Of a stretch of 64,000 bases of DNA, positions 45,374-54,081 are shown in pieces. This stretch comes from Maritimibacter sp. HL-12. Its GTDB lineage: Bacteria > Pseudomonadota > Alphaproteobacteria > Rhodobacterales > Rhodobacteraceae. The DNA lies in assembly GCF_900177545.1 (NCBI RefSeq), contig NZ_FXBQ01000001.1, forward strand, positions 806,001 through 870,000, read 5' to 3'. Position numbers and translations under genes: made by a program. How positions within the stretch are numbered: the stretch's first letter is position 1; each line of letters opens with the position of its first letter. Under the pieces are notes generated by a model. That model saw only the letters and a program-made list of their open reading frames with translations, was not told where the DNA came from and did not search any database.

Positions 45374-46185
45374 CAGATCACCCTTGGCCCGACGCGGTTC
45401 CGGATCTCCCTGAGCACCGAGTAGATTGTTGCCACGCTGGTTTTCACATTGCCCGCCGAGGGCAGGTTTTCGATATCGACCCGCACCCGCGCCGCCGGCG
45501 AGACAAGCTCGTAGCCATGCAGGTTGCCCGGCGCCGCCGGGTCTGCCACGAGTTCGACCCGTGTTGCATCGAGCCCCGGCCCGGCAAGGGCAAGGGTTGC
45601 AGCCACGTTGGCGTTCTTGGGATAGGCCGTGGCTGCCTCGCGCGCGGTGCCAGTGAAAAAGGTCTCCGCCGCGCTCAGCCCGGCAAGATCGAGTGCCTGC
45701 TCGGCAGGGGTTCCGGCCCAGGCCGCCGGCGGCTTGGTGCCGCGATAGGTGAGGTTCACCTCCCCCGCCGCGGCCAGTGCCGACACGAGGTCGATCCCGC
45801 CCACGGCACCGGCCGGCAGGATATAGCGCGCACCGCCCTTCCGGGCTGCCGCGTCGAGCCTTGCGGCGAGCGTGTCGTCGGCCAAAGCACCAACCGATAC
45901 CACGACCACCTCGATCCCCGCTTCGAGACAGGCCGGCACATGGGCGCTCACGCCCGAATGCCCCGCCGCCTCGACCACGAGATCGGGTCGCGCCGCCACA
46001 AGCGCGTCGGTGTCTTCGACCACCTCGACGGGCAACTGGTGGCCAGCGAGCGCTGTCGCGGTCGCCCCGCCCCTGCCCGCGCGCACCAACACCGTGACGC
46101 GCCCCACCTCGGGCGCGTCCGGCCAGGCGAGGAAGTCCATCAGCGTTTCACCGATATTGCCGTAGCCGATGAGGCCGAGATGCAT
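45373..46185 (-). CDS. L-aspartate dehydrogenase-like oxidoreductase
   Basis: 270 residues with an N-terminal Rossmann motif (LIGYGNIGETLM) and the C-terminal domain of the aspartate dehydrogenase (NadX) family, including YPKNANVAATLALAG and a final PSAGNVKTS. Known members convert aspartate to iminoaspartate and ammonia, or the reverse, with NAD(P). Members also occur inside catabolic operons, where they may act on other amino or imino acids. An amino group handled here would fit an N-containing pathway substrate. It lies 3 bp after the ThDP gene. Confidence 0.82.
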   Translation of the reverse strand: MHLGLIGYGNIGETLMDFLAWPDAPEVGRVTVLVRAGRGGATATALAGHQLPVEVVEDTDALVAARPDLVVEAAGHSGVSAHVPACLEAGIEVVVVSVGALADDTLAARLDAAARKGGARYILPAGAVGGIDLVSALAAAGEVNLTYRGTKPPAAWAGTPAEQALDLAGLSAAETFFTGTAREAATAYPKNANVAATLALAGPGLDATRVELVADPAAPGNLHGYELVSPAARVRVDIENLPSAGNVKTSVATIYSVLREIRNRVGPRVI

Positions 46186-46188
46186 CGC

Positions 46189-47865
46189 TCAGTCCCCTTT
46201 CTGGGCCGCCCCGGCGGGCGGACCGGCAAAGGCCTCGCCGAACGGGCCGATCGCATTCATGTCGATCTCGATGAGACTCGGTCCCCTCGCCGCCAGGGCG
46301 GCGTCGAGTTCGCCGGCAAAGGCGTCTACATGCGTCACCTTTCGGTGCGGCATGCCGATCGAGGCGCAGAAGGTCTCGAACTCGGGCACCGCCAGCGCCG
46401 AGTAGTGCCGGCGGCTGTCGTATTGCGCATCCTGGATATTCTGGATGACGCCATAGGCCTGATCGTTCATCAGCACGTAGACCAGCGGCACCGCCTCATC
46501 GACGGCGGTGATCATTTCGGCAAGGCCGAGCATGGTGCCGCCGTCGCCCACGAGGGTCACCGCCTTCTGCCCGGGGTCACAGGCCAGCGCCGCGCCGACC
46601 CCCATCGCCAGCCCCTGGCCGATCCCGCCGCCCAGCGCATGCACGCCTTGCTCGGGCCGGCTGAGCCGCACGTAGCGATTGCCGAAGGTGGAGTTGGAGA
46701 TCGTCACGTCGCGCACCCAGGCGTGCCCGCCCGCCGCCACCGCCTCGCTGATCGCGTCGGCGACGACGCGGTAGGGCCCGAGCTGTGCGCGCATCTTTCC
46801 TTCGGCTTCGGCCCGGGCGCGGGCAATGTCGAAGGAAAGGTTCGGATCGGTATCGAGCTTCGGCGGCAGCCGGTCGAGCAGGCGGCGCAGGCTATCGGCG
46901 GCATCGCCGTGGACGAACAGATCGACCGGGTAGTTGCGCCCGCCCTGGCTGGCATCGGCGTCGATCTGCAGCAGCGGGCGCGGCAGCGGCATGAGGTTGT
47001 TGCGGGTTTCGTTGCCGCGCAGGCGCGAACCCACGACCAGAACCAGATCGCAGCTCTCATAGAGCGCCACCGCATCCGGCCCCATGTTGAAGGCACCGAG
47101 GTTGGCGGCCGCTTCTTCAGAAACCGTGCCGCGCCCGTTGGTCGAGGTGACTACGCCCACGCCGCGGTTCATAAGCTCCGTCGCCTCGACCGTTGCACCG
47201 CGCGCGCCGCCGCCGAGCCAGAGCAGCGGTCGACGGGCACGCAGCAGCGCGGCGGCCAATGCGTCGAGCGCCGCGTCAGAGGCGCGCGGTCGTACTGGCT
47301 CTGGCACCAGAACCACGTCCTGCGCAACCGCAGCGCAGCGTTGGACATCGACCGGGATTTCAAGGCTGACCGGCCCGGTCGGTGCCGACAACGCCGCCGA
47401 AACCGCCGCGGTGAGCACACCGACGGCCCCGTTTGCGTCCCACATCCGGAACACCGCTTTCGATACACCGCGCAGCATTTCGGGCTGGCGCGGCACATCG
47501 TGGATCGCGGCCCGGTCGCGGTCGGCATAGGCAAGGTCAACCTGGCTGGTGATGTGCAGCACCCGGCTGCCCGCGGTCAGCGCCTCGGCCTGTGCCCCGG
47601 CGGCATTTCCCGCCGCGGTGCCGGTCGAGGTGATGCAGACACCCAATCCGCCGGAGACGCGCGCATAGGCATCGGCCATGTTCATCGCCCCCGCCTCGCC
47701 GCGCGCGGGCACGAAGCGGATGCGACCCTGGCGCGCCACCGCGTCGAGAATAGGCATGTTGTGGATCGAGATTACCCCGAACATCGTGGTCACGCCCACG
47801 TCAGCAAGATACCGGGCAATGTAGTCCCCGACGCTCGCGGTCTGCGCGATTGTTTCGTGTTTCAT
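46189..47865 (-). CDS. ThDP-dependent decarboxylase/acetolactate-synthase-like enzyme
   Basis: 558 residues from the ATG at 47865 (AGGGAA six bases upstream; an ATG two codons earlier sits on that site). The catalytic glutamate E57 is present (ARGEAGAMNMADAYAR), and the ThDP-Mg motif starts GDGGTMLGLAEM and ends with MNDQAYG. Three domains in the order Pyr, middle and PP fit the POX/benzoylformate-decarboxylase group. It likely decarboxylates a 2-oxo acid to an aldehyde, which the downstream aldehyde dehydrogenase could oxidise. It is separated from the SDR gene by 10 bp. Confidence 0.85.
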   Translation of the reverse strand: MKHETIAQTASVGDYIARYLADVGVTTMFGVISIHNMPILDAVARQGRIRFVPARGEAGAMNMADAYARVSGGLGVCITSTGTAAGNAAGAQAEALTAGSRVLHITSQVDLAYADRDRAAIHDVPRQPEMLRGVSKAVFRMWDANGAVGVLTAAVSAALSAPTGPVSLEIPVDVQRCAAVAQDVVLVPEPVRPRASDAALDALAAALLRARRPLLWLGGGARGATVEATELMNRGVGVVTSTNGRGTVSEEAAANLGAFNMGPDAVALYESCDLVLVVGSRLRGNETRNNLMPLPRPLLQIDADASQGGRNYPVDLFVHGDAADSLRRLLDRLPPKLDTDPNLSFDIARARAEAEGKMRAQLGPYRVVADAISEAVAAGGHAWVRDVTISNSTFGNRYVRLSRPEQGVHALGGGIGQGLAMGVGAALACDPGQKAVTLVGDGGTMLGLAEMITAVDEAVPLVYVLMNDQAYGVIQNIQDAQYDSRRHYSALAVPEFETFCASIGMPHRKVTHVDAFAGELDAALAARGPSLIEIDMNAIGPFGEAFAGPPAGAAQKGD

Positions 47866-47875
47866 ACCCATTTCC

Positions 47876-48664
47876 CTAAATATGGCGGGCCAGGCCGCCC
47901 GACACGTCAAGCTGTGCGCCGGTGATGTAGCTGGCCGCGCGCGAGCCGAGAAAGGCGATCGCATTGGCGGCTTCACCCGGATCGCCGAGGCGGCCCAGCG
48001 GAATGCCCTTGCGCGCCGCGAGCGCGCCATACCATTCGGCACGGCTCACCGACTGGTCTTCGCGCGCCGCGAAACGGCGCGTCCACTGACCGGATTCGAT
48101 CAGCCCCATCAGTACCGAATTGACCCGCACGTCGGGGGCAAGCTCGATGCTGAGCGATTTCAGCAGGTTCTGCACCCCGGCCCGGGCCGAAGAAGTGCAG
48201 ACCATGTGCGGTTCGGGCTGGTAGGCCAGCAACGAGTTCACCGCCACGATCGCGCCTTTCGCCGCACGCAGCATTGGCAGGAAGGCGTGGATCGGGTGAA
48301 TCTGGCTGAACAGCTTCAGCTCGTATTCGGCGCGCCAATCCTCGTCTGATGTCTCGGCAAAAGTCGATTGCCGCCCGGCACCGGCGTTGTTGACCAGAAG
48401 ATCGCAACGGCCCCAGGCCTGCTCAACCTCGGCGGCGAAGGTTTGAACGGCCGGTTTGTCGAGCACCGACAAGGCGCGCGCCAATACGCGGTCTTCACCG
48501 AAATCGCGCCGCAGCACATCCGCCACCTGTTCGAGGCGGCTTTCGTTGCGGGCGCAGAGGGCAACCCGTGCGCCCTCCTCCAGCAGAACCCTGACCGTGG
48601 CAAGGCCGATCCCCGAGGAACCTCCGGTCACGACCGCGACAGAACCGTCATAGCCATAGTTCAT
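47876..48664 (-). CDS. SDR-family protein with substituted catalytic residues
   Basis: 262 residues. The cofactor motif TGGSSGIG (about 14-21) and NNAGAG are intact, so NAD(P) binding is expected. After the conserved serine (VNS), the usual tyrosine and lysine of YxxxK align with threonine and arginine (T-SSA-R, in VCTSSARAG), so the classic proton relay is missing. Its final residues LARHI end the protein normally. It may be a divergent dehydrogenase using other residues, or a non-catalytic partner. The gene shares its first base with the dioxygenase stop and lies 10 bp before the ThDP gene. Confidence 0.85.
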   Translation of the reverse strand: MNYGYDGSVAVVTGGSSGIGLATVRVLLEEGARVALCARNESRLEQVADVLRRDFGEDRVLARALSVLDKPAVQTFAAEVEQAWGRCDLLVNNAGAGRQSTFAETSDEDWRAEYELKLFSQIHPIHAFLPMLRAAKGAIVAVNSLLAYQPEPHMVCTSSARAGVQNLLKSLSIELAPDVRVNSVLMGLIESGQWTRRFAAREDQSVSRAEWYGALAARKGIPLGRLGDPGEAANAIAFLGSRAASYITGAQLDVSGGLARHI

Positions 48665-49593
48665 CAGGCCGCTCCCCGGTTGCGTTTGGCGAGATGCGGG
48701 AAACCCGGATCGGGGCGCCCCTGCATCACCGCGCGTTGCGCCGGCGTGGGCGGTCCAGCGGTCATCCAGCGGTCCATCGATTCCGGATCGGTCCGCGACC
48801 AGACCTTCGCCTCGTGGGTATCCTCGTCGATCTGCTGCAATTCGGAGGTGAACTCGATCACGTAGCCCGAGGGCGACACGAAATAGGCGAACGGGTTGTT
48901 GCCCGGCCCGTGTCGCCCCGGGCCCCAGCTCGGCACGTGGCCCTTCTGCTTCATCCGCCCGATCGAGCGCATGAACTCGTCCAGCGACGGCAGTTCAAAG
49001 GCAACATGGTTCACGCTGGGATATAGCGTGCGGACCAGCGCGATCGAGTGATGGTCGGTGTTGCAGCGCAGAAAAACCATCTGGTCGGCCGAGTAGTCGG
49101 AGGTGCGAAACCCGAGCACGTCTTCATACCAGGCCTGAACCCCGTCCATGTCGGGGGTGTTGAGCACGACGTGGCTGACCTTGCGCGGTTTGGCCCAATC
49201 GGGCTCATCGTCCAGCACGCGCGCCTCGGTGCGAAAGCGCAGTCGGCGGTTGTCGGGATCGAGCACCTCGAAACCGTAGCCGCCGGTCCAATCGTCAAAC
49301 GCGGCCGGCGCGCCAAGCACTTCGGCACCCCGGGCGACGGCTTGCGCGTGCAAGGCATCCATGGAAGCGCGGTCGGGCATGGCGAAATGCACGTATTCGA
49401 TGCCGTAGGTGTCACCGTCCTTGAGGCCATAGAGGAACGGTTCCGCGCCGGTGCCGCGCAGAAGCGCCTCGCCATCCGCCTGATGCGCGAGGCTGAGCCC
49501 CCACATATCGAGGTAGAACGGCAGGGTCTCGATCATGCCCGGCGCGCGCATCATGATCCCGCGCAGGTTTCCGACCCGGATCGTCTCGGTCAT
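48664..49593 (-). CDS. Type I extradiol ring-cleavage dioxygenase (VOC family)
   Basis: 309 residues from the ATG at 49593 (AAGGAC ribosome site). Two VOC modules are visible; the second carries the metal ligands H141 (VSHVVLNT), H196 (VNHVAFEL) and E247 (GYVIEF), plus the catalytic histidine region DHHSIAL at 180-186. This pattern matches BphC/catechol 2,3-dioxygenase-type enzymes, which open a catechol-like ring with Fe(II) and O2. It is the ring-fission step proposed for the pathway. It lies 31 bp after the hydrolase gene. Confidence 0.88.
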   Translation of the reverse strand: MTETIRVGNLRGIMMRAPGMIETLPFYLDMWGLSLAHQADGEALLRGTGAEPFLYGLKDGDTYGIEYVHFAMPDRASMDALHAQAVARGAEVLGAPAAFDDWTGGYGFEVLDPDNRRLRFRTEARVLDDEPDWAKPRKVSHVVLNTPDMDGVQAWYEDVLGFRTSDYSADQMVFLRCNTDHHSIALVRTLYPSVNHVAFELPSLDEFMRSIGRMKQKGHVPSWGPGRHGPGNNPFAYFVSPSGYVIEFTSELQQIDEDTHEAKVWSRTDPESMDRWMTAGPPTPAQRAVMQGRPDPGFPHLAKRNRGAA

Positions 49594-49624
49594 GTTTCTG
49601 TCCTTCTTCTGGCCGACGCTGTCA

Positions 49625-50434
49625 TCACGCCGTTTCCGTTTGATCTTCGAGCATGGCCGCAAAGGCGGCGGGTGCTTGCTGGTAGAGCGCGTGCCCGGCA
49701 CCGGGCACGAGAATGTAACGACCGCGGTGACGGGGCGGGACAGCACCGTAGGCCCTGAAGGCCCCGTCGGGCGGTGTCACCACGTCTTCCGCGCCCACGA
49801 CCACGTCGGTGGCGACGGCGAGCCGCTCGATATCGTCGAGCAGACGCCCGGAGGCCAGCATCCGCGCTGCCTGTCCGTAGCCGGGCATCGTCACCGCCGA
49901 CATCCCGTCGGTCACCTGCGCCACCAACTCGGGATTGGCCTGAGGCGCGTGCACCAGTCGCGGCGCGCGCGCCTTTGCGAAAGCGACCGGACCCATCCGC
50001 TCCAGATCGTCGATCCGCGCCTGGGCGGCCTGGCTCAAGGCCGCGCCGCGCGGCACGCCGTGGCCCAGCGCCGGCGAAGCAAGTACGAGCCGGGCCACCC
50101 TGTCGCGATGGCGCGCGGCGAAGGCCGCCCCGGTGAGCGTGCCAAGCGAGTGACCCACAAGCGTCACCTCAACCAGGCCAAGGGCATCGAACACGCCGAG
50201 GAGCGCGGCGGCATAATCGTTTGCCTCCGGCCAAGGCTCGGACAGCGGCCGCGATGCCCCGTAGCCCGGAGCATTCCACGCGATCACGCGGGTCTCAGGC
50301 GCAAGCTCCGAAAGCAGCGACGTGAACGACGCGGCCCGCGATCCGATGCCATGCAGCAGCACGAGCGCCGCACCGGCACCCGGCCGTTCGAGCACCTCGA
50401 TCCCGTTCACGTCATGGCGGTGCCAATCAGTCAT
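49625..50434 (-). CDS. Alpha/beta hydrolase (meta-cleavage-product hydrolase-like)
   Basis: 269 residues with oxyanion-loop HG at 28-29, nucleophile elbow GHSLG (S96), acid residue in VVGAEDVVTPP and catalytic histidine in PGAGHALY. Proteins of this layout hydrolyse C-C bonds of ring-fission products in aromatic pathways. The neighbouring extradiol dioxygenase makes that role likely, although esterase activity cannot be excluded. It overlaps the upstream SDR gene by 4 nt. Confidence 0.85.
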   Translation of the reverse strand: MTDWHRHDVNGIEVLERPGAGAALVLLHGIGSRAASFTSLLSELAPETRVIAWNAPGYGASRPLSEPWPEANDYAAALLGVFDALGLVEVTLVGHSLGTLTGAAFAARHRDRVARLVLASPALGHGVPRGAALSQAAQARIDDLERMGPVAFAKARAPRLVHAPQANPELVAQVTDGMSAVTMPGYGQAARMLASGRLLDDIERLAVATDVVVGAEDVVTPPDGAFRAYGAVPPRHRGRYILVPGAGHALYQQAPAAFAAMLEDQTETA

Positions 50435-51174
50435 GAGAACACGAAGCCGTTGTTGACCGGCAGCACCTGCCCGGTGAGTGTCAGCGCCCCCTCGCTGAGC
50501 AGGAAGGCGACCACATCGGTAATCTCTTCCGGCCCCTGCGGACCCGGCACGGCGCGCCCCTCGGCATAAAGCCTGTGGCGCGCCTCGGGCACGTAGTCGG
50601 TGCTTTCGGTGGTGAGGATCCCCGGCGCCACGGCGGTGACACCGATCCGGTCCGGGCCAAGCTCGCGGGCGAGCGAGCGGGTCATCGCCATCACCGCCCC
50701 CTTCGAGGCGACATAAGAGATCAGGTTCGGCGCGCCCCAGAGCGCGGTGTCGGACGCCATGTTGACCACCCGCCCCGAGCCCGAGGCGCGCAGGAGCGGC
50801 GCCGCCGCACGCGTCATCAGCCAGGTCCCCCGCACGTTGACCCGCTGGACAAGGTCGAAGGTTTCGATCTCGACATCCTCAAAGCCGATCCCGCCGATCC
50901 CGGTGGCAATGGCGCCGTTGTTGACGAGCCCGTGCAACGCGCCGCCGGTGATATCAGACAGGGTCACCGCGAGCGCCTCGATCGATGCCGGATCGCCGAG
51001 ATCGACAGGCAAGAAGGTTGCGCCCAGCGCCTCCGCGGTGGCGCGTCCTTCGTCCTCGGCGATATCGGCGAGGATCAGCGAGGCCCCGGCCGCGGCCAGC
51101 GATCGGGCGATCTCGGCCCCGAGGCCGCGCGCCGCACCGGTCACGAGTATATGACGCCCGTCCAGCCGCATCAC
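50431..51174 (-). CDS. Short-chain dehydrogenase/reductase
   Basis: 247 residues of the classical SDR type: cofactor motif TGAARGLG (about 12-19), NNGA motif, active-site serine in NMAS, and Y-V-A-S-K as the catalytic YxxxK. It probably oxidises a diol or alcohol made by the Rieske oxygenase using NAD. It overlaps both neighbours (Rieske gene and hydrolase gene) by 4 nt. Unlike the other SDR in this operon, all catalytic residues are present. Confidence 0.88.
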   Translation of the reverse strand: MMRLDGRHILVTGAARGLGAEIARSLAAAGASLILADIAEDEGRATAEALGATFLPVDLGDPASIEALAVTLSDITGGALHGLVNNGAIATGIGGIGFEDVEIETFDLVQRVNVRGTWLMTRAAAPLLRASGSGRVVNMASDTALWGAPNLISYVASKGAVMAMTRSLARELGPDRIGVTAVAPGILTTESTDYVPEARHRLYAEGRAVPGPQGPEEITDVVAFLLSEGALTLTGQVLPVNNGFVFS

Positions 51175-52217
51175 TCCGCCGCCACCTCGGCAGCCTTCAT
51201 CTCGGCTTCGACCTGGGCTTTCGCAGCCCGGGTAAGCATCTGCCGCAACCGGCTCACGCCGAGGTCATGCTGGTAGAGCATCTCCCGCTTGCGGGCGTCG
51301 TCGGGCATGCCTTCGAGCATCACCCGGTCCTGTTCGAGCACGTTCCAATGGTTTTCCTCGAGCTGGGCGCGATAGAGGAAGCGCCAGCTTTCGCGCGCGG
51401 TGCCCTCAACCTCGCGCAGCCGCCAGAAGAACACCTTGGTGGTGCGCGCGTCGATCGGTGTGACAAAGCCGACGATGCGCATGAACCCACCCGGCCCCGC
51501 CGCCGGCGGATAGGGAATGTCGAGGAAACAGAACATGTTGCCGGGATGGATCTCGAACTCCGACCAGTCGAAGTTCTCGCCTACCTGGCCCACCCGCTCG
51601 ACCCGGAAGCCGTGTTCGGTCTTGTCGAGCTTCATCAAGTCCTGTTTCGAACCATAGGCCAGGGTGAAGCTCTCGGCATGCAGGTAGCAGCCGTGCATCG
51701 GGTCGGCGAGGTTGTCGAGCGCGTAGCGGTGGTTGGTCTCCCAGATCGAAGTGCAAAGGAAACCGGTCCAGCTGTCGCTGCGCAGCTCTTTCGGCATCAC
51801 CAGTTCGGGCGGCTCCGGCTGGTCGACCGACGGAACATAGACGAAAACCGCGTCGTTGCTCTCGGTCACGGCGTAGGAGGTCAGCGCCTTGCGACCTTCC
51901 AGCGCGCAATCGGGCATCGCCGGCACCCGCTCGACCACCCCTTCGCCGTTCACGATGACGCCGTGATACCGGCAGCCGATATTGCCACCATGGATCTCGC
52001 CATAGCTCAGCGGCGCGCCGCGGTGGGGGCAGAAATCCTCGATACAGGCAATCTTGCCGGTGCCATCACGCCAGAGCACGATCTTCTCGCCAAGCAGCCG
52101 TGCGCCATAGGGCCGCGTTGTCTTGATCTCGACCGATTTGGCCACCGGGTACCATTGCCCCTTCAGGCCTTCGTTCACCCGATTTTCAATGAGCGATTTC
52201 TTGTCGGTTGCAGTCAT
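51171..52217 (-). CDS. Rieske non-heme iron oxygenase, alpha subunit (VanA/phthalate type)
   Basis: 348 residues. The Rieske [2Fe-2S] ligands are C63, H65, C82 and H85 (FCPHRG and CRYHG), and the mononuclear iron motif is NLADPMHGCYLH. There is no separate beta subunit gene, so it is the alpha-only type (vanillate/dicamba demethylase, phthalate or similar). It hydroxylates or demethylates an aromatic or N-methyl compound with O2. Electrons must come from a partner; the operon encodes an FprA-type reductase and a flavodoxin but no ferredoxin. It follows the transporter genes directly. Confidence 0.9.
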   Translation of the reverse strand: MTATDKKSLIENRVNEGLKGQWYPVAKSVEIKTTRPYGARLLGEKIVLWRDGTGKIACIEDFCPHRGAPLSYGEIHGGNIGCRYHGVIVNGEGVVERVPAMPDCALEGRKALTSYAVTESNDAVFVYVPSVDQPEPPELVMPKELRSDSWTGFLCTSIWETNHRYALDNLADPMHGCYLHAESFTLAYGSKQDLMKLDKTEHGFRVERVGQVGENFDWSEFEIHPGNMFCFLDIPYPPAAGPGGFMRIVGFVTPIDARTTKVFFWRLREVEGTARESWRFLYRAQLEENHWNVLEQDRVMLEGMPDDARKREMLYQHDLGVSRLRQMLTRAAKAQVEAEMKAAEVAAE

Positions 52218-52245
52218 GATTTGTCTCCCGTAGCCCCCTTGGCGA

Positions 52246-53097
52246 TCAGTGATCAGCCTTGGGAAGGTAATGCAGAACCCGTTCCTCGATCCGTTCGAGC
52301 GCGGCGTAGAGCACGAAGCCGATCACGGTGAGCAGGATGATGGCGTTGAAAACCATGGCCGCGTTGGCCTGGCCCCCGCCGTAGGAAATCAGGTAGCCGA
52401 GACCGGTGTTGCCACCGACCAGTTCGCCGACCGTCACGCCGATCACCGCCAGGGTCGACGCGATGCGCAGGCCCGCCATCAGGTTGGGCAGAGTCGAAGG
52501 CATCTCGACCTTCCAGAAAATGCCCATCCGGGTAAGATTGTAGGCACGCGCGAGATTTACGAGGTCGCGGTCGACGGTGCGCATCGCCTGCAGCACGTTG
52601 ACCAGCACCGGGAAGAAGACGATCAGCACCGTCACCAGCAGCTTCGGCATCGAGTTGTAGCCGAACCACATGATGAACAGCGGCGCGAAGGCGACCTTGG
52701 GAGCAATCTGAAGCGCGAGAATGTAGGGCGACAGCACCTTTTCCCAGAAGGTAGACATGCCGAGCAGGTAGCCCATCACGGCACCAAGCAGGCTGCCGAT
52801 CAGGAAACCGATCAGCGTCAGGAGCGCGGTCGAGGTGACGTGGCCAAGCAGACCCTCGTTGGTCCACATCCGTTTGAGTTCGATCATCGAATCCGACAGC
52901 GTCGGGATGATGAACCGCGGCACGTCGAGCGCGGTCGGCAGCACTTCCCAGGCAACCAGAACAAGGATGAGGATAGCGGCGCTCGTCAGCTTGGTGGCAT
53001 GGGTGCGAAGCATCGAGGGGCTCCTTCTGGCGGATCCGGCCGCGGGGGGTACCGGGGCCTTCACGGCCCCGGTCGTGTTTTGTGCTGCGTCGGTCAT
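52246..53097 (-). CDS. NitT/TauT-type ABC transporter permease
   Basis: 283 residues with six membrane segments after a soluble N-terminus of about 30 residues, and the EAA-like loop YNLTRMGIFWKVEMPSTLP. The ATG at 53097 overlaps the binding-protein stop (ATGA), supporting this start over an upstream frame. Importers of this family carry taurine, aliphatic sulfonates, pyrimidine precursors, nitrate or aromatic acids. It is followed by the Rieske gene. Confidence 0.88.
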   Translation of the reverse strand: MTDAAQNTTGAVKAPVPPAAGSARRSPSMLRTHATKLTSAAILILVLVAWEVLPTALDVPRFIIPTLSDSMIELKRMWTNEGLLGHVTSTALLTLIGFLIGSLLGAVMGYLLGMSTFWEKVLSPYILALQIAPKVAFAPLFIMWFGYNSMPKLLVTVLIVFFPVLVNVLQAMRTVDRDLVNLARAYNLTRMGIFWKVEMPSTLPNLMAGLRIASTLAVIGVTVGELVGGNTGLGYLISYGGGQANAAMVFNAIILLTVIGFVLYAALERIEERVLHYLPKADH

Positions 53098-54068
53098 TTG
53101 ACGAAGTCGTTGGTGTAGAGCTCGTCGACCGGCACGGCGGTCTGGACGATGCCGCTGTCGAGGTAGAAGTCCTGCACCGCCGCGATCCGCTCGGGATCGA
53201 AGGCACCGAGCGGCTGGTTCTCGCCCTCGGGGTAGATCAGCGTTGCATAGGACCGCATGATCGCTTCGATCTGCGCTTCCTGGCCTTCGTGCTGCTGCAC
53301 CATGCCGACGTAGTCCTTCGCCGCCTGTGCCGGGTCGGCCACGATGTCGCGGATGCCCTGCAGTACGGCATTCACGAAGCCATCGACAACTTCGGGACGC
53401 TCGGCAATGGTTTCGTCCGAGGCGATGATCGCCTGCGCCATGGCGGGGAAGATCGTGTCGACCGGGGTCTGGCCCATCTCGACGCCGGCACCCTCGATCG
53501 CCGCGATCCACTCCGGCACACCCGACATGCCATCAAGGTCGCCCGAAATGTTGAGCTGGATGATCCCGCCCGAGCCGACCGCCTGGATATCGACGTCATC
53601 CTTGGAAAGCCCCACCGAGGCGAGCACGCCGAGCAGGTTGTAATAGGTGGTATCCTGGAACGCGAGCACACCGATCGACTTGCCTGCGAAGTCTTCCGGC
53701 CCGGTGATGCCGCTGTCGGCCCGCCAGGCAAGCTGGGTCAGGCCGCGCCCGCCGAGCAGGGCAACGCCGCGGATCGGCAGGCCATTGGCGCGCACGATGA
53801 TCGGGGTGTCGCCGATGCCGCCACCGAGATCGGCGTTGCCGAGCGCCACCTGGGTGGCCACATCGGCCCCGCCCTTGCCGACCTGAAAGGTCACGTCGAG
53901 CCCGGCGTCTTCGAAGTAGCCCTTGCCTTTCGCCAGTTGGAACGGTGCGAAGGCGGGCAGGAAATCGGGCGCGGGGAAAAGGTAGGTGACCTTTTCCTGG
54001 GCGAGCGCCGCACTGGCTGAAATCGCGAAAGCCGCGGCGGTGATGGTCTTGAGTAGAGTTTGTTTCAT
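53094..54068 (-). CDS. NitT/TauT-type ABC transporter substrate-binding protein
   Basis: 324 residues from the ATG at 54068. A Sec signal peptide covers about 1-23 (ends AALAQ) and the mature part has the NMT1/SsuA-like fold, with YLFPAPDFLPAFAPFQLAKG near its start. It presumably captures the pathway's substrate in the periplasm. It sits between the ATPase gene (13 bp) and the permease gene (4-nt overlap). Confidence 0.88.
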   Translation of the reverse strand: MKQTLLKTITAAAFAISASAALAQEKVTYLFPAPDFLPAFAPFQLAKGKGYFEDAGLDVTFQVGKGGADVATQVALGNADLGGGIGDTPIIVRANGLPIRGVALLGGRGLTQLAWRADSGITGPEDFAGKSIGVLAFQDTTYYNLLGVLASVGLSKDDVDIQAVGSGGIIQLNISGDLDGMSGVPEWIAAIEGAGVEMGQTPVDTIFPAMAQAIIASDETIAERPEVVDGFVNAVLQGIRDIVADPAQAAKDYVGMVQQHEGQEAQIEAIMRSYATLIYPEGENQPLGAFDPERIAAVQDFYLDSGIVQTAVPVDELYTNDFVK

Positions 54069-54081
54069 GGTTTTTCCCTGT

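Noticed and set aside
45517-47925. Very long plus-strand open frame (about 800 codons) opposite the ThDP and aspartate-dehydrogenase-like genes
   Set aside because: The minus strand encodes clear enzymes with complete motifs; the plus frame is rich in Arg/His/Gly and is a GC-rich antisense shadow. The same applies to long antisense frames at 230-2560, 23119-25434 and 31450-33405.
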